Below, piece by piece: positions 56,790 to 64,000 of a stretch of DNA of 64,000 nt. Positions within the stretch are counted from its first letter, which is position 1, and each line of letters begins with the position of its first letter. A model generated the notes under the pieces. The model made no database searches. It was not told the DNA's origin and saw only the letters and a list, made by a program, of their open reading frames with translations. This stretch comes from Solirubrobacter taibaiensis. Lineage in GTDB: Bacteria > Actinomycetota > Thermoleophilia > Solirubrobacterales > Solirubrobacteraceae. Where the stretch lies: NCBI GenBank assembly GCA_027587225.1, contig JAPDDQ010000002.1, positions 124,001 to 188,000 of the forward strand, read 5' to 3'. The translations under genes were made by a program, and so were the position numbers.

Positions 56790-58333
56790 TGACCACCTTC
56801 CGCAACGAACCGCTGCTCGAGCTGCGCCGCGGCCCCGTCCGCACCGAGTGCCTCACCGCCCTCGCCGCGCTGGACGCCAAGCTCCCGCTCGAGGTGCCGA
56901 TGCTGATCGGCGAGGACGTCGTCACGGGCCAGGTCTTCTCCTCCGTGGACCCGGGCAACCCGACGGTGATCGTCGCCAACGCCCACGGCGCCACCGCGCA
57001 GCATGCCCACGACGCCATCACCGCCGCCGAACGCGGCCAGAAGACCTGGTCCCAGCGCCCCGCGACCGAGCGCGCCGCGGCACTCTCCCGCGCCGCCGGC
57101 ATCCTGCGCTCCCGCCGCTACGAGCTCGCGGCGCTGGCCGTGCGCGAGTGCGGCAAGCCGTGGGCCGAGGCCGACGGTGACGTGGCCGAGGCGATCGACT
57201 TCCTCGAGTACTACGCCCAGGGCGCGCTGGCGCTCGCCAACGGCCGCCCGCTGATCCAGATGCCGGGCGAGCGCAACTCGATGCGCTACGTCGCCCGCGG
57301 CATCACCGGCGTCATCGCGCCGTTCAACTTCCCGCTCGCGATCGCCGCCGGCATGGTCTCCGCCGCGCTGGCGACCGGCAACGCCGTCGTGCTCAAGCCC
57401 GCCGAGCAGGCGCCCGCGTGCGCGAAGGCCATCGTCGACGCGCTGCACGCCGGCGGCGTCCCGCACGACGCGCTGTCGCTCCTCCCGGGCGGGGACGAGC
57501 CGGGCAAGGCGCTCGTCGCCGACCCGCGCATCCACACGATCGTCTTCACCGGCTCCGTCGCGGCCGGGCTGAACATCCTGCAGACGGCCAACACGATCGT
57601 CCCCGGCCAGCGCCACATCAAGAAGGTCATCGCCGAGATGGGCGGCAAGAACTGCGTCATCGTCGACTCGGACGCCGATCTCGACGACGTCGTCCCCGGC
57701 CTGCTGAAGTCCGCGTTCGCGTTCGCCGGCCAGAAGTGCTCCGCCGCGTCCCGCGCGCTCATCCACACGGCGATCGCCGACGAGCTGGCAGAGCGGTTGG
57801 CGGGCGCCATCAGCACGCTCAAAGTCGGCCCCGCCTCGGACTTCGGCGTCGACGTCTCGCCGGTGATCGACATCGCCGCCCAGCAGCGGATCCAGTCCTA
57901 CATCGACTCCGGGACGCCGCTGGCGCAGGGTGACACGCGCGACGACGGCTTCTACGTCGCCCCGACGCTCTTCCACAACCTCCCGGCCGACCACAAGGTC
58001 ATCCAGGAGGAGATCTTCGGCCCAGTGCTCTCCCTGGAGACGGTGGAGAGCGTGGAGCACGCGTGCGAACTGGTCGACGCGAGCGGCTTCGCGCTCACCG
58101 GCGGCCTCTTCAGCCGCTCCCCGCGCACGATCGAGTACGTGTCCGACCGCACCCCGGTCGGCAACCTGTACGTCAACCGCGAGATCACGGGCGCGATGGT
58201 CGGCCGCCAGCCGTTCGGCGGCGGGCGCCTGTCCGGCACCGGCCCGAAGGCGGGCGGCCCGGACTACCTGCTCCAGTTCGTCGAAGCCCGCGCGGTGTCG
58301 GAGAACACCGTGCGCCACGGCCTCGTGGTGTAG
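56786..58333 (+). CDS. pruA: 1-pyrroline-5-carboxylate dehydrogenase (aldehyde dehydrogenase family)
   Basis: 515 residues. NAD-dependent oxidation of glutamate semialdehyde to glutamate, second step of proline catabolism. ALDH motifs: VIAPFNFPLAIAAGMVSAAL, VVLKPAEQAPACAKAIVDAL, FTGSVAAGLNI, catalytic Glu in VIAEMGGKNCVIVDSDADLD and catalytic Cys in AFAFAGQKCSAASRALIHTA, then EEIFGPVLSLE and VNREITGAMVGRQPFGGGRL, the P5CDH-type C-terminus. Coupled to proline dehydrogenase by an ATGA overlap, so the intermediate could be channelled. Confidence 0.93.
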   Translation: MMTTFRNEPLLELRRGPVRTECLTALAALDAKLPLEVPMLIGEDVVTGQVFSSVDPGNPTVIVANAHGATAQHAHDAITAAERGQKTWSQRPATERAAALSRAAGILRSRRYELAALAVRECGKPWAEADGDVAEAIDFLEYYAQGALALANGRPLIQMPGERNSMRYVARGITGVIAPFNFPLAIAAGMVSAALATGNAVVLKPAEQAPACAKAIVDALHAGGVPHDALSLLPGGDEPGKALVADPRIHTIVFTGSVAAGLNILQTANTIVPGQRHIKKVIAEMGGKNCVIVDSDADLDDVVPGLLKSAFAFAGQKCSAASRALIHTAIADELAERLAGAISTLKVGPASDFGVDVSPVIDIAAQQRIQSYIDSGTPLAQGDTRDDGFYVAPTLFHNLPADHKVIQEEIFGPVLSLETVESVEHACELVDASGFALTGGLFSRSPRTIEYVSDRTPVGNLYVNREITGAMVGRQPFGGGRLSGTGPKAGGPDYLLQFVEARAVSENTVRHGLVV

Positions 58334-58390
58334 ATAGCCCGAACGGTCCCTAGTCGGACGGCTAGGTTCGCTTCATCTTCACACCCCATT

Positions 58391-58396
58391 TATGAT
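58391..58396 (+). promoter_or_regulatory. Possible -10 element (TATGAT) of the carboxypeptidase gene
   Basis: TATGAT matches the TATAAT consensus at five of six positions, in an AT-richer patch (CCCATTTATGATCGC) of a very GC-rich spacer, 75 bases before the carboxypeptidase ATG. No strong -35 box is visible (TTCGCT at about the right distance). A start site near 58403 would place the following hairpin at the very 5' end of the mRNA. Confidence 0.3.
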
Positions 58397-58400
58397 CGCT

Positions 58401-58439
58401 GCGTGAGTTCCGCCTCGGGAGGAGGGGACGGGCTCACGC
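58401..58439 (+). promoter_or_regulatory. Structured 5' leader of the carboxypeptidase mRNA
   Basis: GCGTGAG (58401-58407) pairs perfectly with CTCACGC (58433-58439); inside, CCTC can pair with GAGG. The following 30 bases are G-rich (GGGGCTACAAGGGGATGGGG) up to the start codon. It may be a cis-regulatory RNA; I cannot match it to a known riboswitch. Confidence 0.3.
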
Positions 58440-58470
58440 AACGGGGCTACAAGGGGATGGGGGGCAGTGC

Positions 58471-61272
58471 ATGGCGCGTTCACGCGGCCGTTTGCTGGTA
58501 CTTGCCGCGGTGTCGGCAGGCGTTTTCACCTCGACTGGGGCTGCGTTCGCGCAGGCGCCAGAGCCGGTCAGCGAGGTCAAGGTCAAGCTGTCCGGAGCGG
58601 CGATGCTCGCCGAGGCGCAGAACGCGGGGATCGATCTCGATCACGGCATGCAGCGCGTGCCGGGAGGGATCGAGGCCGAGGCGCACGTGACCAAGGCGCA
58701 GGAGCTGGAGCTGATCGCGCTGGGCGCGCAGATCCTGCAGCCCGGGCAGGAGTTCCAGTGGGGCATGGCCGCGGCGAACGTGGCCGCAGCCGATGCGCTG
58801 CTGCGACCCCCGGCGCCGACCGTGCGGGTCGTCCGCGCCGACTTCTTCTCGACCAAGGGCCAAGGCTTCCTGTACGTCGAGGCGCGCACGACCAAGGGCG
58901 CGCAGACGACGCCGGTCGTGGGGATGACGCTCGAGAGCGACACGGGTGACGGGACGGCGTTCGTCTCCCCGCGCACGATGTCGCGGTTCGTGGACTCGGG
59001 CGAGTACATGTTCCACCGCAACCTGTTCAAGGTGGACATGAACAATCCGCCGAAGCGGATCCGCGTCACGTCGACGATCGCCGGCGTGACCGACGGGCAG
59101 ACGATCGGTGCGGTCTCCAAGTGGCTCGACGACGTCACGCCGCTCACGGCGGACCCGAACTACAAGTCCGACTTCGTCGACGACTACAAGCATCCGCAGC
59201 AGCTATACGCGCGCTTCGAGGCGTTGGCCGCGGCCAACCCGGAGATCGCCGAGATCGTGTCGATGCCGAACAAGACCAACGGCTACCAGCGCAAGGCGCA
59301 GGCCACGATCGGCTCCACGACGGGCACGGCCGCGCAGTCCGCGGTGGTCGTCAGCTCCGCCGCCTGGGGGCATGAGGGCGGCAACGGCATCACGGTCGAG
59401 ATGGTCAACCGGCCGGGCGCGGACCTCCCGCTGGCCGTCGAGGTCATCGACCGCAACGTGCGCGTGCTGCTCGCCAAGAACGCGGCGGGCGCGCCGTCCA
59501 GCACCGCGGCGCAGGTCTCGGCCGCGATCGAGGCGGGCTCCTCGGGCCTGATCGACCGCGCGCACCCGTACCGCACCAACGCGGGCACGGGCATCGTGCC
59601 GGCGACGACGGCGCCGGTCGTGCTGACCGACTTCCTCGACCAGAAGCGCGTCGGCGCGCCCGCGGGCGAAGTGCCTCGCGGGCCGTACACGATCCGTGCG
59701 CTGCGGATCGGCAAGCACCGTGACGGCTCCAAGCCGGGCGTGCTGATCCAAGCGTCCGATCACGCTCGCGAGTGGGTGCCGATGACGATCACGCTCGAGA
59801 CCGCCGAGCGGCTGATCGCGAACTACCCGAACGACGCGGCGACCAAGGACATCATCGAGAACACCGACATCTTCCTGGTCCCGTCCAACAACCCGGACGG
59901 CGCGAACTACTCGTTCTACAACTTCGCGTCCCAGCGCCGGAACATGACCAACCACTGCCCGGATGCGGACGCCGATCCGGGTCGCCGCAACGCCTGGGGC
60001 GTGGACCTGAACCGCAACTACCGCGTCGGGTCCGGCTTCGACGGGTACGACGGCGCGTCCCCGAGTTGCACCAGCGACACGTTCCAGGGCCCGTCCAAGC
60101 TGTCCGAGCCCGAGGCCAAGAACGCGATCTGGCTCGTCGAGCAGAACCGCAACATCAAGTTCATGATGTCCGTGCACTCCAACGGCGGCCAGCTCTTCTG
60201 GCAGCCGGGCGCGTACATCGCCAACGGGCGCATCACCACGCCGCGGCCGCCGCTCGGCCACGAGTCGTTCTACTGGCAGTCGGCCAACCGCATCCTCTCG
60301 CAGGTGCGCGCGACCAGCCGGCAGACCGTCGTCACGCCCGAGAACGTCGGCGGCTCCTCGGACGTCCTGTACTCGTCCGCGGGCAACGTGCGCGAGGACA
60401 TGTACTTCAACTACGGCATCTTCGCGTTCGGCTGGGAGGTCGGCGGCTCGGTCTACAACCCGGCCACCGGCAACTTCCAGGGCGGCTCGTTCCAGCCGCC
60501 GTGGGTCGGCCAGGCCGACCTCGTGAGCGGCCACAGCGAGACGATGGAGTACTCGAACGGCATCATCGAGATGTTCCGGATCGCCGCGGACTTCGGCCGC
60601 GACAAGACCCCGGCGACGTCCTCGATCACACCGGGCGCGCGCCAGTTCGACTCGCCGACCGCGGTCAAGTTCGAGACCAACGAGCCGGCCACCGTCTACT
60701 ACACGACGGACGGCTCGGCGCCGACGATCAACTCGCCGCGCTACAAGCAGACCGAGTTCCGCGAGCCGGGCGAGGAGCTGTGGCTGGACAAGACCACGAC
60801 GTTCAAGTGGTTCTCGGTCGACGCCGCGGGCAACGTCGAGCCGGCGGGCTATGACCCGAACAACCCGAACACGGCGAACAACTACCGGATCGACACGATC
60901 AAGATCGGCGAGGAGGGCGGCGCCGGTGGCACCGTCCCGGCCACGCTGTCCCTTGCCCTCGGCACGGCCGCGACGTTCCCGTCGTTCGTGCCGGGTGTGG
61001 CGCGCGAGTACGAGGCGACGACGACGGCCAACGTCATCTCCACCGCCGGCGACGCCACGCTCTCCGTCTCGCCGCCCGGCAACCTGACCAACGGCGCGTT
61101 CTCGCTGCCCGAGCCGCTCCGGGTGGAGTTCTCGAAGGCCGTGTGGACCGCGCCGGTCGCCAACGACCCGGTGACGATCACGTTCAAGCAGGCGATCAAG
61201 GCCAACGACGCGCTGCGGACCGGCACCTACAGCAAGACGTTGACGTTCACCCTGTCCACCACGAACCCGTAA
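58471..61272 (+). CDS. Large secreted zinc carboxypeptidase (M14 family)
   Basis: 933 residues with signal peptide (RLLVLAAVSAGVFTSTGAAF, cleaved near AFA). N-terminal 1-250 is a propeptide-like region. M14 catalytic features: zinc ligands His431 and Glu434 in SDHAREWVPM, NPDGANYSF and VDLNRNYRVGSG (substrate-carboxylate site), third ligand His569 in MMSVHSNGG, and catalytic Glu656 in FGWEVGGSVY. Next comes a chitobiase/hexosaminidase C-terminal-like beta domain (PTAVKFETNEPATVYYTTDG), then the shared 115-residue terminal domain ending TLSTTNP. Between propeptide and zinc site lies an insert of about 120 residues. Exported peptide scavenging is likely. Confidence 0.92.
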   Translation: MARSRGRLLVLAAVSAGVFTSTGAAFAQAPEPVSEVKVKLSGAAMLAEAQNAGIDLDHGMQRVPGGIEAEAHVTKAQELELIALGAQILQPGQEFQWGMAAANVAAADALLRPPAPTVRVVRADFFSTKGQGFLYVEARTTKGAQTTPVVGMTLESDTGDGTAFVSPRTMSRFVDSGEYMFHRNLFKVDMNNPPKRIRVTSTIAGVTDGQTIGAVSKWLDDVTPLTADPNYKSDFVDDYKHPQQLYARFEALAAANPEIAEIVSMPNKTNGYQRKAQATIGSTTGTAAQSAVVVSSAAWGHEGGNGITVEMVNRPGADLPLAVEVIDRNVRVLLAKNAAGAPSSTAAQVSAAIEAGSSGLIDRAHPYRTNAGTGIVPATTAPVVLTDFLDQKRVGAPAGEVPRGPYTIRALRIGKHRDGSKPGVLIQASDHAREWVPMTITLETAERLIANYPNDAATKDIIENTDIFLVPSNNPDGANYSFYNFASQRRNMTNHCPDADADPGRRNAWGVDLNRNYRVGSGFDGYDGASPSCTSDTFQGPSKLSEPEAKNAIWLVEQNRNIKFMMSVHSNGGQLFWQPGAYIANGRITTPRPPLGHESFYWQSANRILSQVRATSRQTVVTPENVGGSSDVLYSSAGNVREDMYFNYGIFAFGWEVGGSVYNPATGNFQGGSFQPPWVGQADLVSGHSETMEYSNGIIEMFRIAADFGRDKTPATSSITPGARQFDSPTAVKFETNEPATVYYTTDGSAPTINSPRYKQTEFREPGEELWLDKTTTFKWFSVDAAGNVEPAGYDPNNPNTANNYRIDTIKIGEEGGAGGTVPATLSLALGTAATFPSFVPGVAREYEATTTANVISTAGDATLSVSPPGNLTNGAFSLPEPLRVEFSKAVWTAPVANDPVTITFKQAIKANDALRTGTYSKTLTFTLSTTNP
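60925..61272 (+). repeat. Shared C-terminal secretion/anchor-like domain, copy 2
   Basis: Encodes the last 115 residues of the M14 carboxypeptidase, homologous to 41242-41604 in the metalloprotease (VISTAGDATLSVSPPGNLTN; NGAFSLPEPL; terminus NDALRTGTYSKTLTFTLSTT). The final 60 bases are also similar at DNA level. Confidence 0.75.
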
Positions 61273-61281
61273 AGACCAGGG

Positions 61282-61310
61282 TCGCTCCCCTGTTGCGAGC
61301 AGGGGAGCGA
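61282..61310 (+). terminator. Hairpin terminator after the M14 carboxypeptidase gene
   Basis: Perfect 11-base-pair stem TCGCTCCCCTG / CAGGGGAGCGA with a seven-base loop, 10 bases after the stop. No T-run follows, so termination may be partial, allowing some transcription into the next gene. Confidence 0.6.
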
Positions 61311-61327
61311 TCGAGGAGCGTGGGCGC

Positions 61328-62149
61328 ATGCGACTCGCCGCGCTCACGCTTCTCGCCCTGGTCCTGCTCGCCGCGCCCGCGCACGCCAACCGGGCGTACG
61401 GCGCGTTCGACCCGTTCGACAAGCTGATCACGCTCGAGCTCTCCGACGACGGCCGGGAGCTGAAAGCGGTCTCGCTGCGCGTCGATCTCGCCTGCGACGA
61501 CGACCTCGTCCTCCCGTGGGCGGCGACGATGAAGGCCAAGCGCCGCGCGCCCGGCGCCGGCGTGCGCAACCGCGACACCCTCGTGGTCCAGAAGGGCAAG
61601 ACGGTGGGGCGGATCATCGCGCGCTGGGGCACGCGGAAGGCGTACTACGAGTACGCGGGCACGGTCACGCTCACGCGCGTCAAGGACCGCTCCGCGCGCC
61701 TGAAGCTCACCTTGGTTCAGAGCGACAGCACCGGCAAGGAAACGCCGTGCCGCGTCTCCCGTTCACTGCGCGCGCAGCGGGACCCCGGCACGCTGTTCGT
61801 CGGATCCACCGACGACAGTGAGCCCGTGTGGGTCCGGCTCCAGGGCGCCAACAGCGTCGAGTGGCTCGCCGGCTACGGACACGAGTGCACGCCCGAGGGC
61901 TTCATGCAGGGCATCCACACGAATGCGCTCGCCCTCAACGACGCCACGTCGTTCGGCTGGCCCGAGCCGCTCGACGGCTTCCAGTACACCCCGTTCGGGG
62001 ACCTGCCGTACGACCAGTCGGTCCAGATCTCCGGGACGATCGAGGGCGGCGTCGCGTCGGGGACGTTCCGGATCATCGGGACGGGTGGGCCGGACCGGGC
62101 CGAGTCCTGCGACACCGGAGTGCGCAAGTGGCGCGCGCTGGGCTCCTGA
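61328..62149 (+). CDS. Secreted protein of unknown function
   Basis: 273 residues with signal peptide (MRLAALTLLALVLLAAPAHA). The mature part is beta-rich: LITLELSDDGRELKAVSLRV, then two similar strand-turn segments (KGKTVGRIIARWGTRKAYYE; SGTIEGGVASGTFRIIGTGG), each ending in a Cys-containing strand (about 5 cysteines in total). The pattern LKAVSLRVDLACDD followed by GTFRIIG is common in secreted actinobacterial proteins of unknown role. It overlaps the RTX-repeat gene by 22 bases, suggesting co-expression. Confidence 0.7.
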   Translation: MRLAALTLLALVLLAAPAHANRAYGAFDPFDKLITLELSDDGRELKAVSLRVDLACDDDLVLPWAATMKAKRRAPGAGVRNRDTLVVQKGKTVGRIIARWGTRKAYYEYAGTVTLTRVKDRSARLKLTLVQSDSTGKETPCRVSRSLRAQRDPGTLFVGSTDDSEPVWVRLQGANSVEWLAGYGHECTPEGFMQGIHTNALALNDATSFGWPEPLDGFQYTPFGDLPYDQSVQISGTIEGGVASGTFRIIGTGGPDRAESCDTGVRKWRALGS

Positions 62150-64000
62150 GCGTCGCGCTCGCCGCGCTGGGGCTGGGGCTGGCCGCCCCCGCACCGGCCC
62201 AGGCGGCGCTGAACGTGCACTTCAACGGGCTCTTCCTGTGGGTGGAAGAGACGACGCCGGCCGCCGACACGGTCACGATCAGCGAGCTCGAGCCCGGCAC
62301 GATCCGCGTCGAGTCGGCCGCGCCGATCAGCGCCGGCGAGGGGTGCGCCCCGGCCGGCGCCGGCGCGGTGAGCTGCCCGCTCGCGGACCCGTATCAGTTG
62401 CAGGTCCAGACCGGCCCGGGCGCCGACGTGATCGACGCCACGACCGTCCGGCGCAACGTCACCGCGACGGCCGCCGGCGGCGACACCATCCGGACCGGCA
62501 TCGGCTGGGACGTGATCACGCTGGGCGCCGGAGCACACACGCTCGCGCTGGGCGGGGGCAATGACTCCACGCTGACCGGCCCCGCGGGCAACGGCGCGGA
62601 CACCATCGCCGGCGGCCCAGGGGAGGACCGGCTCGGCGGCGGCGCGGGGCACGACGACATCGACGGCGGCGACGACGACGACCTGGTCGAAGGCGGCGCG
62701 GGCGACGACACGCTGCGCGGCGGCCCGGGTCGCGACCGTGTGACCTACGCCGCGGGCAGCACGCCCGTCACCGCGTCGCTCGACGGGGCACGCAACGACG
62801 GTGTGGCCGGCGAGGCGGACCTGATCACCACCGACGTCGAGGTGCTGGAGGGCGGCCTGGGGGCGGATCGGCTCACGGGCGGCCCGGCCGACGACGAGTT
62901 GCGCGGTGGAGCGGGCGACGACCGGCTGGAGGGTCTCGCCGGCGCCGACACGCTGGTCGGCGACGCCGGCGCGGACACGCTCGACGGCGGCGCGGGCGAC
63001 GACCAGCTCACGCAGGCGTACGACCTCGACGGGGCGGACACGCTGATCGGCGGCGCCGACGTGGACACGGCCGACTACTCGGCCCGGACCTGGTGGGTGC
63101 ACGTCGACCTCGACGGCGTCGCCGACGACGGCACCGCGGACGAGGGTGACGACGTCCGGAGCGACGTGGAGCGCTTGATCGGTACGAGCTCCAATGACGA
63201 GTTGACCGGAGCCGCGGGCGCCCAGACCCTGATCGGCGGCCACGGCGACGACGTCCTCGACGGCGGACCGGGCGCGGATCGCCTGGACGGGCAGGGCGGC
63301 ATCGACACGGTCACGTACGCGAAGCGAACCGTCGCCGTGTCCGCGGACGCGGACGCCCAGCCCGGGGACGACGGCGAGACCGGCGAGGGCGACACGCTCC
63401 TGCCCGGCATCGAGCGGCTCGTCGGCGGCTCGGGCGCCGACCGGCTCAGCGGCGGCGACGGCGATGACACGCTCGAGGGTGGTCCCGGCGACGATGTGCT
63501 GTCCGGCGGCGACTGGCACGACGAATTCGTCCCGGGGCCCGGCGCCGACACCGTCCTGGGCGGCCTCGGGCGGGACACGATGAGCTACGCGAGCGCGAAC
63601 GGCCCCGTGGTTGCCGATCTCGACGGCGCGGCGCGCGACGACGGTCCAGCCGGCGAGGCCGACACGCTCGGCAGCGACCTCGAAGTGCTGACCGGGAGCG
63701 TCTACGACGACGAGCTCACGGGCGGGGCGGGCGATGACCGCGTCAACGGCGGCAGCGGTGATGACGTGCTCACCGGCGGCCCGGGCGCGGACTGGCTGGA
63801 CGGCGGCGAGGGAACGGACCTCGTCAGCTACGCGGAGCGGACGGCCGGCGTCCGCGCCGGCCTGGACTCGAGCCCCAACGACGGGGCCCCCGGCGAGAAC
63901 GACTACATCGACATGAGCGTCGAGCAGCTCGAAGGCGGCGCCGGCCCGGACGAGCTGACCGGCGACAGCACCCCGAACGCGCTCTTCGGCGGCGGCGGCG
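62128..64000 (+). CDS. Secreted RTX (hemolysin-type calcium-binding repeat) protein, partial
   Basis: Read by hand from GTG 62128 to the window edge, 624 residues without a stop. A signal peptide (GLLSVALAALGLGLAAPAPA) is followed by a short beta region and then many nonapeptide blocks of the GGxGxDxLx type (GGPGEDRLGGGAGHDDIDGG, GGAGDDTLRGGPGRDRV, GGAGDDRLEGLAGADTL, GGHGDDVLDGGPGADRLDGQ). Between them sit recurring 50-residue spacers of the form DTVTYAxRTxxVxADLDGxxxDGxxGEADxL. Calcium-loaded parallel beta-roll by family knowledge; no catalytic domain seen so far. Export in actinobacteria is by the signal peptide rather than type I secretion. The 3' end lies outside. Confidence 0.88.
   Translation, partial: MARAGLLSVALAALGLGLAAPAPAQAALNVHFNGLFLWVEETTPAADTVTISELEPGTIRVESAAPISAGEGCAPAGAGAVSCPLADPYQLQVQTGPGADVIDATTVRRNVTATAAGGDTIRTGIGWDVITLGAGAHTLALGGGNDSTLTGPAGNGADTIAGGPGEDRLGGGAGHDDIDGGDDDDLVEGGAGDDTLRGGPGRDRVTYAAGSTPVTASLDGARNDGVAGEADLITTDVEVLEGGLGADRLTGGPADDELRGGAGDDRLEGLAGADTLVGDAGADTLDGGAGDDQLTQAYDLDGADTLIGGADVDTADYSARTWWVHVDLDGVADDGTADEGDDVRSDVERLIGTSSNDELTGAAGAQTLIGGHGDDVLDGGPGADRLDGQGGIDTVTYAKRTVAVSADADAQPGDDGETGEGDTLLPGIERLVGGSGADRLSGGDGDDTLEGGPGDDVLSGGDWHDEFVPGPGADTVLGGLGRDTMSYASANGPVVADLDGAARDDGPAGEADTLGSDLEVLTGSVYDDELTGGAGDDRVNGGSGDDVLTGGPGADWLDGGEGTDLVSYAERTAGVRAGLDSSPNDGAPGENDYIDMSVEQLEGGAGPDELTGDSTPNALFGGGG

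Noticed and set aside
59203..61632. Open minus-strand frame of 809 codons
   Set aside because: Antisense to the M14 carboxypeptidase, whose zinc and catalytic residues are complete; low-complexity Arg/Val/Asp composition.
62128..64000. GGxGxD repeats considered as a tandem DNA repeat or CRISPR-like array
   Set aside because: The periodicity is at the protein level (nine residues) with variable codons, and the frame stays open throughout, so it is an RTX coding region.

Overview
The window is dense, high-GC bacterial chromosome with no gene-free stretch above about 160 bases and no rRNA, tRNA, CRISPR array, insertion sequence or phage gene that I could find. The gene set points to an actinobacterium, most likely class Thermoleophilia near Solirubrobacter or Conexibacter. 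That placement is inferred from the GC-rich codon use, the stressosome-type Rsb genes, a RING/TerD-like protein of the MXAN_6230/SCO0854 type, and secreted FG-GAP proteins with a shared C-terminal domain. It is not proved by a marker gene.

Layout. 1-8.4 kb: a PhoX phosphatase cut by the window edge, a divergent membrane Ser/Thr kinase, an AraC regulator with an NmrA-type oxidoreductase, a short ATP-grasp-like protein opposite an OsmC peroxidase, a CDF metal exporter overlapping an MFS transporter, and a DUF4234 membrane protein. 8.4-15.3 kb: a minus-strand run of closely packed genes with three glycosyltransferase-like proteins, a CrtI-like FAD enzyme coupled to an unknown protein, and an unknown lysine-rich protein coupled to a cysteine-rich one. 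15.4-19.7 kb: an APC permease, a broken AbiEi/DUF559 gene and a YkcB-like GT39 glycosyltransferase. 19.8-28.4 kb: the RING/TerD-like protein, then a seven-gene regulatory operon (RsbR, RsbS, RsbT, an RsbT-phosphatase fusion, an RsbT-histidine kinase-receiver fusion, a receiver-PAS-SpoIIE phosphatase and a STAS protein). 28.5-33.7 kb: two paralogous FG-GAP secreted proteins flanking a TetR-SRPBCC pair, and a zinc metallopeptidase. 33.7-38.0 kb: a stand-alone LigD-type polymerase, a DUF3105 protein and a second STAS plus SpoIIE pair.

38.1-49 kb: a large secreted HExxH protease, a lacI-ABC sugar transporter operon divergent from a GH5 glycoside hydrolase, a patatin-like lipase and an acyltransferase. 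49-52 kb: an anchored unknown protein, a subtilisin-like protease and a DAO-type oxidoreductase. 52-58 kb: acid-sugar kinase, class II aldolase, PucR-type regulator, proline dehydrogenase and P5C dehydrogenase. 58.4-64 kb: a secreted M14 carboxypeptidase, a secreted unknown protein and an RTX-repeat protein cut by the right edge.

How it fits together. The window mixes environmental sensing (stressosome-like partner switching, a Ser/Thr kinase, a phosphorelay) with scavenging of polymers (three secreted peptidases, GH5 plus sugar ABC importer, phosphate scavenging by PhoX, proline catabolism), which suits a free-living soil heterotroph. Two genes (rsbT-like at 23556 and the PucR regulator at 54243) have coding sequence extending upstream of any ATG, GTG or TTG, so their starts are probably non-canonical. 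Several promoters carry clear palindromes or repeats, given as candidate operators. All functions are read from sequence motifs alone; no database search was run.
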